Below are positions 35,589 to 47,085 of a stretch of DNA of 64,000 nt, in pieces. The notes under the pieces were generated by a model, which saw only the letters and a program-made list of their open reading frames with translations, searched no databases and had not been told where the DNA came from. The first letter of the stretch is position 1, and each line of letters begins with the position of its first letter. The stretch spans positions 13,398,712 through 13,462,711 of the forward strand of contig OZ029915.1 in the NCBI GenBank assembly GCA_964023275.1, in the 5' to 3' direction. This DNA is from Norana najaformis (Eukaryota; Annelida; Clitellata; Crassiclitellata; Hormogastridae). The translations under genes and the position numbers were made by a program.

Positions 35589-38500
35589 ATGAAGAGTTTG
35601 CTGAGTATGCTGCTGTGTATGCTGTTAAGTCTACATACTTCTGTGAGTGGTGAAGTTAGAAAACCTTCAGGTAAGCCTATGTTTTGTTTTGAGCTATTAA
35701 GGCCAACTTTCCACATATTATTGCTGCGCAGTAATTTTAGAGTGTTCTGATCGGTTTACTTGACACTTTACATGAAATATAGGCTGTCTAATCAAATATA
35801 AAATGTCTATATTTATATAAACTTTAAATTGAAATACCACAATTTAAATCTTGCAAAAGAATGCATTATAGAACTGAGGCTAATGTACCATGATAATTTT
35901 TCTGACGACATTATAGTTTTAAAGTCCTTGGAGTGCTTTTTTCATACGAAAAAAATGCGAATCACAAAATCTGCTGAATACCGAAATAAAATTAAAACCA
36001 ATGAATAGAACAATGAGGCGATTGTAATGTTTAAACGCTTTGGGTAGCAGCCTCTCATATGATTGAGTTCTTTAAGTCTAAACTATTACCGTATGTATTT
36101 CCATAAGATTCTTATACTTGAATTTCTATAGAATAACCGTTAGAAGCTTTATGGCTGATGAGTTTACCTTGAAATTGAGCTTCACAAATTTGTAATTGCA
36201 ATTAACGCCAATAAATACCTATTTTAGGGTAAAGTCACAAAATACGAACATGCACAAACAGTGGCTAAGAGAAATAATGCATGATTAAATAATTATGCCA
36301 GCAAACAACTCAAAATTAGCCTAAGCGATATTTGTGACTCAACTAAACACTATGCACATAGCTAGTCTACCTGCTACACGCATATGAAACTAATACCGTG
36401 ATAAAGTAACTAGAAATATTTTTAAATAGGCGGAGTATCCCATATCTCACAAGTGAGACGTAAGGGAGGCGCTCATTTCCTTTTCTTTAGGGCCTTAAGC
36501 AGGCAATGGATGAATCTCAAAAGGTCCTGAACACTGGGCCAGTGCATCGAAGGACTTGTCGTCTACTTCCCACCGGTATCAAACTATACTGCTTGCTGAC
36601 AAAGGCACATTTGTGCAAGCAACTTGCCTAGGGTCGTTACACGGAATCGAACCTGTAACCGCATGATCATTGACCAAACGCATTACCGATAGACCACCAT
36701 GCCGTGTCGTAACTTTTATTATTACGGTAATATGACTTAAAATTAACCTGATAAACAATTATACACCTATAAAAGCAGCGTGAAAACAGTTCATAGAAAT
36801 CAGAATTGAATTTTTTACGTGACGCAGTCAAAGTTTGTTATTCAATCTGCAAAAGGGAAATGTTTCTTTCATACTTTGATTTCTTTAATGAAATTTTATG
36901 TAATATAGTAAAATACTCTAAATGTTTTTTTTTTAAATAAGGCATAATTGTTTATTGATTTGCATCGCAATAATTATTGTAACACCTCATTATTTCTGGT
37001 GTTAACATGCGGCATGTAGAAGAGTACTGTCAGTCGGAATACTTTCAACCTCAATGTTTAAAGAATGAAGTCATTTTCATGAGAACTGCTATCTATGGAC
37101 GAATGCGCATTGGCAAGTGTGTGAAGGCTGAAGAGGATGCAGCGCAGAAGAAGCTGGCCGATTACGATTCTCGTTTTCTCGGATGTTCAGCCGATGTTTT
37201 ACCGATACTCAACCGAAAATGCTCCGGCAAGTCAGGCTGCAATGTTCGAGTTATAGCGATCTCAGATGAAAATATTCACCCTTGCTTTCCTGGTCTAAAT
37301 GTACATCTGGAAGCCAGCTACGATTGCATTACCAGTAAGTGATCCTAAATGTCGCATATTTTACTTGGTAAAACCTAAGCCATCTTATTTCGATTTTACT
37401 GAAATATGGAACTTTCTTCCATAATATCAGCACCCATAGCATTTTAAATTCAAACCATAAGACCGACGTTGTGTCGTCCATGTGTAAACAAGACAGCAAA
37501 ACCACTGCAGCTAAGTACATTCGTCTCTATAGCATTTCGAAATCACATCTTTAGTTGGACGTTTTCTTCAAACATAACAAATTAATGATCGCCATTGTGT
37601 GACTTTCTGTAAACAAATTAAAATTAGAAATCGCCATGATGTGACTTTTTAAAAATTAAATAATAGAATTTATAATCGCCATTGTGTGACGTTTTCTTTC
37701 AACACAATCAATTTAATAATCGCCATTGTGTGACGTTTTCCTAGACACAAAAATTAATAATCGCCATTGTGTGACGTTTTCCTGAAACACAATCAAAATA
37801 CTAATCGTCACTATGTGATGCTTCCTGTGTGAATTTTTCAGTAAATATAATCAAATTAATAATGTGACCTTTTCTCCAAACAAAATAAAATTAATAATCG
37901 CCATTGTGTGGCGTTTTCTTGAAACATAGTCAAATTAATAATCGCTGTTGTGTAGTGTTTTCTTGAAATACAATCAAAAGTAACAATCGCCATTGTGTGA
38001 CGTTTTCATTCAACACAATCAAATTAATAATCGCTATCGTGTGACGTTTTCCTATACAAAAATCAGTAATCGCCATTGTTTGACGTTTTCTGTAAACACA
38101 ATGAAATTAATAAACGCCATTGTGTAAGGCTTTCTTTAAACACAAACACATTAATAATCGCCATTGTGTGAAGTTTTCCATAATTAGAATTAAAATTAAA
38201 AATCGCTATTGTGTGACTGAGAATTATTATGCAAAAGGCAAATGAACATCAACAACCTCTTTTCATGTGCTTTGTAGACTTCAAAAAAGCTTTTGATTCA
38301 ATAGCACATGAAACATTATGGACAACAATGATAGAAATGGGATTTCCTGGACACATAATAAAGTTGTTATCCAAGCTGTACAAGAAACAAAACGCAAGGA
38401 TCAAAGTGGCAGGAACACTATCTGGAGAGTTCAGAGTCAGGAGAGGGGTGAGACAAGGATGCGTGTTGTCTCCAAGTTTATTTAACATTCTGGCGGAGAG

Positions 38501-41500
38501 GGTAATGAGAGAGGCTTTGGAGGGTTTTGACGGAGGAGTGCAGATAGGGGGAAGGCGGTTGACAAACTTAAGATACGCAGACGACATAGTACTAATAACA
38601 GAATCTGAGAAGGAATTACAAATACTGGTTGAAAGATTAGACAGAGCAGGAAGGAAATATGGAATGCGGATTAACACGGATAAAACAAAGGTCATGACAA
38701 CAGCAGAGACCAGGTGTCAGATCAGCATAGGTCAGGAAACAGTGGAGCAGGTGAATACTTTCATGTACTTGGGCTCGAGGATCGACAGGGACAGCGATTG
38801 TGGAGCAGAGATAAGGGTACGACTTGCAAAGGGATATGCAATGGCTGCAAATCTTAAAAAAATATGGAAAAGTCATGGCATATCACTGGTAACAAAGATG
38901 AGGCTCTTGATGACATTAGTATGGCCGGTGGCACTATACGGATGTGAGAGTTGGACTTTGAGGAAGGAGGAAGAGAGGAGGATAGAAGCATTCGAGATGA
39001 AATGTCTAAGAATGATCATGCAAATATCGTGGATGGAAAAGCGGTCAAATGAATGGGTACTGGAAGCGGCTGGAGTAGAGAGGAATCTTTTGAAGACAGT
39101 AAGGAAAAGGAAATTGATCTATTTTGGCCACATCATGAGGAAAGAGGGAACATGCATCGAGAAGGAGATAATACAAGGCACAATACCGGGAGGACGGAAA
39201 AGAGGAAGACCGAGAATAAACTGGTTGGGCAACATCAGGGCATGGACTGGGCTAACAATGGAGGAGATGCTCAGGCTGGTGGAGGACAGAGGACACTGGA
39301 GGAACATTGTGCATGATGCGGCCGAATCTCGGAACGAGGAAGGCTGAGAACGGAACGGATTGTGTGACGTTTTCTCTCAACATAATGAAATTAATAATCG
39401 CCATTGTCTGACGTTTTCTTTCGACAGAATGAAAATTATAATCGCCATTGTCTGACGTTTTCTTTAATTAAATAATAAAGTTAATAATCGCCATTGTGTG
39501 ACGTTTTCTTGAAACACAATCAAATTAATAATCGTCATAGTGTGACTTTTTTAAATTAAACAATACAGTTAATAATTATTAATGATTATAATCGCCATTG
39601 TGTGAAACACAATCAAACACAATTTCTTGAAGCACAATCAAATTAATAATCGCCATTGTCTGACGTTTTCGTTCAACAGAATAAAAATTATAATCGCCAT
39701 TGTGTGACGTTTTCTTTAATTAAACAATAAAATTAAAATCAAAATCACATTGTTGGAAGTTCTGCGTGGAATAGAATAGGTAACTCTGTGTATGATGTAC
39801 TGTTTTATGCTACGTCTTAAAACAATAGCGATTGTTTTGGATAGGTACTATTAAAATCACTCGATAGGCTTATTGATATTTAACACCTTGTAGTTGTCGA
39901 CGAGAAACGTTCGTGCGCTGTTGCTGCTTCTAAGAACGCGGTTCATATAATGAGTTCCTCTGACACCCAGAACATATGTGGAACGAAATCTCAGCCGTGG
40001 ATCATAGAAGCACCTGTTGGTCAGAAAATCAGCATCAGCCTTCTTGACTTCACTGCCTCAGATTCAGATCAAAGCAAGATGATATCATGCCGCAACTATG
40101 GCGTCATCGTCGACAAAGCTGCAAAGAGAAACTCATCGATCTGCGGAAGAACTGATCAGAGGGAGAACGCGATGTATGTGTCAAATGGAAATCTAGTTAT
40201 GATATTTCTCGATTCTGCTTCTCTTATGGATTACACTGATGTAGTCACGGGATTCTTTCTCAGGATTGAAGGTTTGAAACAGGATTCACGATTTGTTTTT
40301 AGTGGAATTACAAAAAGAAATTTGTATAAATAGATTACCATGCGTTGTACTGCACTGTGATTGACAAGATTCAATTGTTTTTGTTCTCGTCAATACTAAG
40401 TATAACCTCTAATCGTAGCGCTGGATTAAACTATAATTTTAGTTACAAGTGATACAGTAATGTATGAAAAAGTTAATTTTTTCCCAAAATACCTTATTTA
40501 CATTCAAATGTTTTAAAATGAACAAATTCCGCAAGCCTCCGAGAAAGACCACATCCATGTGTTTCAGAAACAACGTATTACAATAGAATCATGAAAAAGT
40601 ATCTGTCGCCATTGAACATAGCATAGGGCTTCAGTTTGGAAGAAAACCAATAAGCGAGCGGCGGTTGTGGTCAAGTCTGTACTCGGTGGACAAGCGACTA
40701 ACAGAAGAAAAGAATATATACGGGGCAGTAGCTTATCAGTAAGTAGTCACCCTGTTCGGCGAATTACTGAGGAAAAGCTGGTGTTTTTTGTCTTTTAGCT
40801 GTTGGGTGTTCAGATGTTATTCCGCCAGAAGACGCTTGGTTGAAAAGGAAAGATGACGCAATTGTGATTGGCTGTTATTCTAGTCGTCAAACTTGGCATC
40901 TCAGTTGTTCTGGAGGAAAATGGATCGGAGTTTTGGGAAACTGTTCTCATGGTTAAAATTTAAATTTAATACTACTTTCAACACAGTGGCACTATACGTG
41001 TACTTGACATTTTTATGATTTTTTTCGCGCATAATAAGAGATTTAAAAATAAGAAATAAAATACCTTGAACTAATTTATCACTTTGGTAAAGATAAGTCA
41101 CAGGAAACGAATGGTTTAATTTAAGTCTTTTTTTCATACCGACAGGCATCTGAAATGATTGCATTGAACAAACTGTAGAAGTATGATTTATGAACTGCAG
41201 CATATGTTGTCTAACTCAAAATACGGTAACGGTCTCGTATTCAGACAGGCACAATTTAACAAGGGGCAGCTAATCGTGCCCCAAAATTATGGGGCACCGT
41301 AGCGAAATCCCGCTCGGCTTGGCGCTACGAATGCGACGCTTTAAGCACAGCAAAGTTAAAACGCACCGAGCACTGTTGGCAGGTTAGACCCATGGAATAC
41401 CAGCCTGCAGTACCTCTTGTGTCGGTATATGAGCACCAAGGGAAGGTGGAGGATTAAAATAAGTGTCCTATTGAAGTATTGTCGCGATTGTGTTTGCTCT

Positions 41501-43114
41501 TCAAGCGCATTTTCAATCATTATTCAATCGCGGAGCCCCGTTTCTGAAGACTTTCTTTAGAGGCGTGTAAACAAGAATGTTGCATTAACGTTACGAGGCC
41601 TTGATTCTATGTATTAAGTTTTTATCAATTGTTTCCACTATGAACAGATGTTGCAGTTCAGAATTCAGCTGTAGAGTCTGAACATGAAGCTAAAATGTCG
41701 AGGGAAGAACAAGGTACTAGCGACATCACTCTGCATTACAGATTTAATTAATTCAATATCCAACAATGAATATGATATTATACCTTAAAATTACGTAATA
41801 TACTTGCTTATTATTTTTACGCGTAGACAAATTATTTAAACAATTGTCTTGTGATTTTAATAACGCGAGATCTAATCGACAGTGTAGACACTGTCCTTAC
41901 ACACTTAAACAAGTTACTTGTGCAAGATCGATCTTATAACTCAAAAGTTAATTATTAACAGGCCATTTAGGTCTGCGCTGATATCAAGTCCAAAAAGACT
42001 TAACAATTCATCCCTTGCAGGCTGTGAGACTATCATAGGATATCATCCTTAACAGTATCAATAGCCGCAATAGCATCAAACAGAGCCAAGAGCCTTATCC
42101 TTGGCGATCTTTACTCCATTAAAAAATTATGACAACGCATTGCCATAGCTTATTAGAGATAGCTCGACATATAATTAATTAATTAACATGTATATATATA
42201 TCTGTCTTTCTGTCTGTGATTGTGTATTTTTTAGTTCACTTATGATTTTATGTTGTAATATGTTGTTTAAGTTTTAGCGATGGTTGCTATTGTCGGATGC
42301 ACTCTGGCAATATGCCTGGCAATCGTCTGCATAGGAGCTGTTTGCTTACGGAAGTAAGTTCAACACAATAGCAATACATATAGGCCTAAAACAAGAATAT
42401 TTTGTTTAAATTACACATTGCTGAGCTAAGGCTTTTACCTCTAAATTTGAATCTCTTCTAACAGTCTATACCAAGACATAGTTAAGAATTACAAGCGTCT
42501 CTTGTACTGTCGCTAGTTTCAGTTACCAAAGACAAATATAGCCGATATTATCAAAGAATCATGTAGTTACCGCTTCTGGACATCAGTGAACATACTGTTT
42601 GCAGAATAAGGAGTACTTGAAAACAAAATGCATTTTGCAGACAAAATCGCATATTTAAAGCTGACTCATTATTTATTATACAAACACAAATTCGCATATT
42701 TAGTCCAGTGCTTACACCTTTTTGCTGATCGCTAGCGGTTTTCATTCTTCTGACATAAGTCCTTTGTATCTTTGGCTGCCGTCTGCCAACCCAGGTCGTT
42801 GTTGCCCTTTTCCAGCGCCTTTAGAAGGTTCTTTAAAAAGGTGATATAGAAAAAACGTTTCAAGAAATAATTGCTAAATATGCTTTTATTAAACTGTTAA
42901 ACATTTTTCCACAATACTTTGAAGATTTCATGTTAAAGCGAAGAAGAAGCAAGCATATAAGACATTGAACTACAACATCAGTGCAGCCAGAAGTCCACAC
43001 ACAAGTTCGCAACTTGTTCCAACGTATTCAGTCTTTGCTGGGCAGGATGAGTTCAACGAAACCACCGACAATAGGATCAGCTCAGACAGTACTGACCCTT
43101 GTGTGCGACTCTGA
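35589..43114 (+). CDS. Unit 5: lectin-CUB-sushi membrane receptor
   Basis: Predicted 421 residues. Exons: 35589-35670 signal peptide (MKSLLSMLLCMLLSL); 37020-37334 lectin; 39894-40271 CUB; 40799-40951 sushi-like; 41648-41713 stalk; 42272-42353 TM; 42925-43114 tail. This is the closest relative of unit 6. Its CUB exon differs from that of unit 6 at only 11 of 378 bases, 7 of them amino-acid-changing codons. The lectin has AIYGRMRIGKC and KCSGKSGC. The tail begins FHVKAKKKQAYKTLNY and, compared with unit 6, lacks 15 residues in frame before PTYSVF. It also runs past the unit 6 stop to end DPCVRL. Intron 2 holds a minisatellite split by a LINE. A second tail-like exon follows at 43350. Confidence 0.88.
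36425..36725 (-). mobile_element. SINE family B, best copy
   Basis: On the minus strand the head reads GCATGGTGGTCTATCGGTAA (A box) and, about 30 bases on, GGTTACAGGTTCGATTCC (B box), a clear tRNA-derived promoter. The body runs on to about 36425. Related pieces are at 32330-32475, 55655-55795 and 56690-56790. It lies in intron 1 of unit 5. Confidence 0.75.
37557..38217. repeat. Minisatellite, left arm (about 44-bp unit)
   Basis: About 14 units built on AATCGCCATTGTGTGACG followed by TTTTC and an A-rich half (AACACAATCAAATTA). Unit length varies around 40-46 bases, with some longer decayed units. It is in intron 2 of unit 5 and is interrupted by the LINE insert at 38218. Confidence 0.9.
38218..39359 (+). 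mobile_element. LINE insert splitting the minisatellite
   Basis: A 1.14-kb insert sits inside one repeat unit. The word TTGTGTGAC stands on both sides (38209-38217 and 39360-39368), as a target-site duplication would, although the host repeat itself contains this word. The insert is almost entirely the reverse-transcriptase frame at 38229-39347. The endonuclease part is missing and no poly(A) or microsatellite tail is seen. Confidence 0.75.
38229..39347 (+). CDS. LINE reverse transcriptase, 5'-truncated, open
   Basis: 372 codons without a stop. Residues 15-24 read FVDFKKAFDS (palm motif A), 73-87 GVRQGCVLSPSLFNI, and 116-119 YADD, the catalytic site. The C-terminal part has LIYFGHIMRKEG and GRKRGRPRINWLGNIRAW, as in endonuclease-type non-LTR retrotransposons. 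The N-terminal endonuclease and the fingers of the polymerase are absent, so the insert is 5'-truncated and could not retrotranspose on its own. The lack of stops suggests a recent insertion. It lies in the sense direction of unit 5 intron 2. Confidence 0.85.
   Translation: MQKANEHQQPLFMCFVDFKKAFDSIAHETLWTTMIEMGFPGHIIKLLSKLYKKQNARIKVAGTLSGEFRVRRGVRQGCVLSPSLFNILAERVMREALEGFDGGVQIGGRRLTNLRYADDIVLITESEKELQILVERLDRAGRKYGMRINTDKTKVMTTAETRCQISIGQETVEQVNTFMYLGSRIDRDSDCGAEIRVRLAKGYAMAANLKKIWKSHGISLVTKMRLLMTLVWPVALYGCESWTLRKEEERRIEAFEMKCLRMIMQISWMEKRSNEWVLEAAGVERNLLKTVRKRKLIYFGHIMRKEGTCIEKEIIQGTIPGGRKRGRPRINWLGNIRAWTGLTMEEMLRLVEDRGHWRNIVHDAAESRNEEG
39360..39740. repeat. Minisatellite, right arm
   Basis: About eight more units of the same repeat (ATCGCCATTGTGTGACG and ATCGCCATTGTCTGACG variants), continuing after the LINE insert to about 150 bases before the unit 5 CUB exon. 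Confidence 0.9.
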
Positions 43115-43349
43115 CAGTTTATGCAGGAGGGACTTATATCTAATTTATCTCAAACAAATAGACGGTCATTTCCAATTTTACTAAAAGTAGTCTGTCGTTT
43201 TTCCTATCTCACTTTTAACTTCAATAAGTCAGTGACTCTTCTTGCTATATTTGAAATATAAACCCAGAATGAATCCGTTTGCTTACATTATCATCATTAT
43301 GTTGTGTGTGCGGATCTTAATTAAACAAAAACCAACACGCACTTTTTAG

Positions 43350-43521
43350 ATTCTACAGTAATTGCAGGAAGAAGCAAGAATATATGACACAACTACTACA
43401 ACGGTTTGGAAAGAAATCAAAACTTCAAAACTTGGATATACGCTCTCTGTCTAACATCGTTAGCGGTAGTTCTGTAAACGATGCGCCTCAATATGATGCC
43501 CAGCAGATGCTCATCTATTGA
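43350..43521 (+). CDS. Candidate second tail exon of unit 5
   Basis: An acceptor (CACTTTTTAG) is followed by 57 open codons ending TGA at 43519-43521. In the phase set by the TM exon it reads FYSNCRKKQEYMTQLLQRFG, with a later PQYDAQQMLIY. The start resembles FYSKIKKTQDY of unit 2, so it is homologous to the tail exons, but YKTLNY has become YMTQLL and PTYSVY has become PQYDAQ. Spliced from 42353 it would swap the tyrosine tail for one with altered motifs. It may be an alternative terminal exon or a decaying leftover. Confidence 0.55.
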
Positions 43522-44857
43522 GTTTGCATCGGAGAGAGCGACATGGAGTTTTAAGTCGGTACTGATAACAAGGTCCCTTCGATTTGACTTTGAGAGAACT
43601 GACTCTCAGTTAAAGTTGTTAAATGCTGATTGCCGAATCACATTAATTCTTATTTTTCCCGCTATGCTTAGATGCCTAGGTCTTGATCATGTACCAAATT
43701 AGCTGTGAAAAACATGTGTCTTTTAGGACTTCAGCTCTTTGTACCTTTTCTTCTGTGGAAACAGTTTGTTTCATAATAATTGTTAGTTATTCATTTGGTC
43801 AAGTATATTCTACCGGTCAGCTTTATATAGTCCAATGAGCATCGACCAGTGGTAAAAATGTCGTAAAAATTTAACCTGCTCACTAAGTTACTATGCTGTT
43901 CTATTTATCATAGCTTTGCGTTTGAGTGAATTAAATGTTTAGAGCTATTGTAGAATGCGTAAGTAAGTAAAAGTTTCAGTCCGTGATGTCTCATGTTCAG
44001 TTTTTTCCTAGGCATTTGAGTCGCTTTGAACATAAAAAATTGTTCATTTTAAAATTGAAAGAATAACATTCATTTATGAACTGGAGTAATTGCAATACTT
44101 TGTAGTCTGTTTAGTTGATTTGTTTCATGGATGTTTTCAGAGAAATTTGATATTTGTATTCCCAAAACTATGTTAAAACCATTTATTGCCATGTTGCAAT
44201 ATAAACTCTCAATATCGATATAAGAAAACTACTAGACAATAAACAGCGTTGATTCAAAAATTTTAGCAGAAGGCGATATGCGTGACAACGTCGCCGTTTC
44301 ATTGCATTGCATTGGTGCATTTTTATGGCAACATTTAAACTACTCAACGGCGCCTTATTTATTACTTTGTTACAGTAACTTCGTTTTATAAACCTGAAGA
44401 CCGTTTAACGATCTGAACGAAACAGTCAGTACAGTGAAATGAAGCGATAGAGATTGCAAGACAGGGTATGAACGATGAGATAGGAGGCTAAATCATAGGG
44501 GGGCACGTGGTCTAGTCAGGCAGCGCATTTCAGCTACATTTTCTTTGTCAAGTATGGGTGATTAATAAAATAAGATAGTAAATTGTTTAATTAGCAAATT
44601 AATTTTTGCAAAAAGCTGCAGCGACCATTTAAGATACCATACTAAGTCATTCAAGTGGTGAAGGTTCGTCTTCCGCAGACAGGAAGTCATCGACTCCTCC
44701 TTCATGTCTGAAGCACAACAGTTTTAAATGCAACATTTATTTTCTAGCTAGATTGGTCCTCATCTTTCTGAGGTCTCCGCCTGACTATCACTGGACAACA
44801 AATTTTTACAAAAGTCATGTTACTGAAATGAAATTAGTCAGTTCTTATCAATTTGTA
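43522..44857. other. Intergenic after unit 5
   Basis: No gene is supported. The short open frame at 43481-43702 is a shadow. A tRNA-like A-box string (GGCACGTGGTCTAGTCAGG) near 44503 has no clear B box. Confidence 0.4.
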
Positions 44858-44887
44858 TGTGCTGAACACGAATATGACAGTGAAAAT
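44858..44887 (+). repeat. Left terminal inverted repeat
   Basis: TGTGCTGAACACGAATAT followed by GACAGTGAAAAT. It pairs with 47056-47085. Confidence 0.88.
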
Positions 44888-44999
44888 GCCGAATTGGCTC
44901 TAGTTTTTTTGTAATCTGAAATGAAGTAATTTTATATCGCACAATGCATGCCAATAGTGATACACTTACAGTTAATATTTGTAAAAACCAAGTCATAGA

Positions 45000-46694
45000 C
45001 TAGTTCTTAGATTTTTTTGCCTGTCTCTTGTACAGCTGTTCGGGAGCATCTCTGCGGAGTGTCCAGCAGTAGTCAGCCAACATTGTAGTGGACCATTTTC
45101 CCTGGTACCTTTGCTCCATTGTTGCGATATCTTGATGAAAACGTTCGCCATGTTCGTCACTAACCATACCACAGTTGCCAGGGAAGAAATCCAGATGGGA
45201 ATGAAGGAAATGCATCTTCAGAGACATATTGCAGCGAAATTTCTGGTACTGCTTGAGCATGTCTTCTACTAGTTCCTTGTAGTTTTCTGCCCTAACATTC
45301 CCCAGAAAGTCTGTAGACACTAGACGAAAAGCATTCCATGCTTGTTTCGCATCACCCTCCAGCAAGTTGTTTAAGCGGTCATCTTTGAAGAGTTCTCTAA
45401 TCTGAGGACCCACAAAAACTCCCTGTTTAATCTTTGCTTCACTGAGTCGATGGAATTTTTCATGCAGGTATCGGAAAGCTGGCGAAGTGCGGTCCATGGC
45501 TTTCACGAAGTTCTTCACCAAACCTAGTTTGATGTGAAGGGGTGGTAGTAGGATTTTGTGAGCCTCGACCAGAGCTGGGTGCTGGATATTCTTCTGTCCA
45601 ACTGCCATGATTTGTCTGGGAGTCCATTCCTTCCGCACGTAGTGCAACTCTCTTGCTCGGCTATCCCACTCACACAAGAAACACATATATTTTGTATATC
45701 CTTGCTGCAGTCCCATTAAAATGGCAACTACCTTCAAATCACCACACAGGTGCCATTTGTACCTGTTATAGTCAATGGAATGCAGTAGCTGTTTTAGGTT
45801 ATCGTATGTCTCTTTCATGTGGACAGCATGCGCTAATGGAATAGATGGAAGACGGTTTCCATTGTGCAAAAGCACAGCCTTAAGACTCAATGTTGAAGAG
45901 TCTACAAAGAGTCTCCATTCTTGTGGGTCATGAGTGATCTGTAAGGCATTCATGAGGTCGTCAATATTGGAACAGAATACCAGATTACCTTCCTTCATAA
46001 AGAAAGGTTCCAACTGCTGATGGCGCTTTCTATATGAAGTAATTGTGACATCTTCTTCTAGAAGATTCCACTGTTGGAGTCTTGATCCTAGCAATTCTGC
46101 CTTGTTTTTGGATAAGTCCAAATCACGAACAAGGTCATTTAGTTCTTCCTGTGTTATTCTGTGTGGGGTTGATGATGCACCACAGTGAAAATCGGGATCA
46201 CTGCACGCTGACGGACCAGGAGAAGAACATGTCGGCTCACCCTTGTCCTCATCAGATGATGAATCAAGGAAAATATATTCTGCTGGAGGTTCTGGAATAG
46301 GAAGTCCATCACCATGTGGAACTGGTCTCAATGCTGACGGAATGTTTGGGTAGACTGTTGTCGACTTCTTTTGCTTCGTTATTCCACCGGAAAGAGGAGG
46401 AACCAAGCAGAAATAACAGTCATCTACGTGGTTGCTTTGCTCTCTCCACACCATGGGAACTGCAAACGGCATTGATGGTCTTTTGCCATTCAACCACTGT
46501 GAAAGCTGTGTTGTACATGTAGCACAGCATATATGCGGGGCCCATGGCTTGTCTTGGTCACCAACCTTGCATTCGAAGTAAGCATGATATGCCTTCTTGA
46601 CTTGATAAGTGATACTTTTCTTCTGGTTGGCAAATGTCACTTCCCCACAAATGTAACAAAAGTTGTCCACAGTATTTACGCACTTCCGAGGCAT
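45000..46694 (-). CDS. Transposon protein, probable DDE-type transposase
   Basis: 564 residues, single exon, no stops. The N-terminus has zinc-binding-like cysteine pairs (C13-x2-C16, C57-x2-C60, C93-x2-C96). An acidic Ser-rich linker covers about residues 140-170. The core has RLFVDSSTLS (D265), WHLCGDLK (D319) followed by CFLCEWD (C338, C341), LLPPLHIKLG (H387) and VSDEHGERFHQD (about 511-522). This order of acidic residues with an intervening C-x2-C and His looks like an RNase H-fold transposase, but the exact catalytic set is inference. From memory, very similar multi-copy single-exon proteins occur in many invertebrates. The terminal inverted repeats around it support a transposon origin. 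Confidence 0.8.
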   Translation of the reverse strand: MPRKCVNTVDNFCYICGEVTFANQKKSITYQVKKAYHAYFECKVGDQDKPWAPHICCATCTTQLSQWLNGKRPSMPFAVPMVWREQSNHVDDCYFCLVPPLSGGITKQKKSTTVYPNIPSALRPVPHGDGLPIPEPPAEYIFLDSSSDEDKGEPTCSSPGPSACSDPDFHCGASSTPHRITQEELNDLVRDLDLSKNKAELLGSRLQQWNLLEEDVTITSYRKRHQQLEPFFMKEGNLVFCSNIDDLMNALQITHDPQEWRLFVDSSTLSLKAVLLHNGNRLPSIPLAHAVHMKETYDNLKQLLHSIDYNRYKWHLCGDLKVVAILMGLQQGYTKYMCFLCEWDSRARELHYVRKEWTPRQIMAVGQKNIQHPALVEAHKILLPPLHIKLGLVKNFVKAMDRTSPAFRYLHEKFHRLSEAKIKQGVFVGPQIRELFKDDRLNNLLEGDAKQAWNAFRLVSTDFLGNVRAENYKELVEDMLKQYQKFRCNMSLKMHFLHSHLDFFPGNCGMVSDEHGERFHQDIATMEQRYQGKWSTTMLADYCWTLRRDAPEQLYKRQAKKSKN

Positions 46695-47055
46695 TACTGT
46701 TCTGTATTGTATCTAAATGGATAAAGTAATAATAGTTTTATAAAACAGTAACTTAAACTGTCTCGCACAAAGTCTGTAATATTGTAAATGCTCAACCGTT
46801 CCGACTCGCTTTATATAGTACACTGCTGACGTCATCTTACGTCAGCAGCCGACTGGCTGTAGTTTTACATTGCATCAGAAAATGACGTAATCAACTGTGC
46901 ATGATGTGTCCATGATGGGATTATGCAATGAGGTGGAATATTACATCATTCTAGACTTATTTAGGATATTGTCGCAGTCCTACTGCATAAATTTACATGG
47001 TGAAACATAAAAAATGAACTATATGAAATATTTTCAAAACGAGAGCCAATAAAAA

Positions 47056-47085
47056 ATTTTTATGGTTATATTCGTGTTCAGCACA
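47056..47085 (+). repeat. Right terminal inverted repeat
   Basis: Inverted partner of 44858-44887, ending ATATTCGTGTTCAGCACA. Confidence 0.88.

Larger units (their letters stand above)
44858..47085 (-). mobile_element. DNA transposon with terminal inverted repeats
   Basis: The ends are inverted copies: the left end 44858-44887 starts TGTGCTGAACACGAATAT, and the right end 47056-47085 finishes ATATTCGTGTTCAGCACA. The first 18 bases are perfect and the match continues with some changes to about 30. Between them is one long uninterrupted gene on the minus strand (45000-46694). No clear target-site duplication flanks the ends. The element lies between units 5 and 6. Its family is not certain. Confidence 0.88.

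Noticed and set aside
38249-38695. 148-residue minus-strand open frame opposite the reverse transcriptase
   Set aside because: Shadow frame of the LINE coding sequence.
41330-41435. Words resembling 5S rRNA (AAGTTAA..., TGGAATACC...TGCAGTA)
   Set aside because: The order is roughly right but spacing and many bases differ; not enough for a 5S gene or a 5S-derived SINE.
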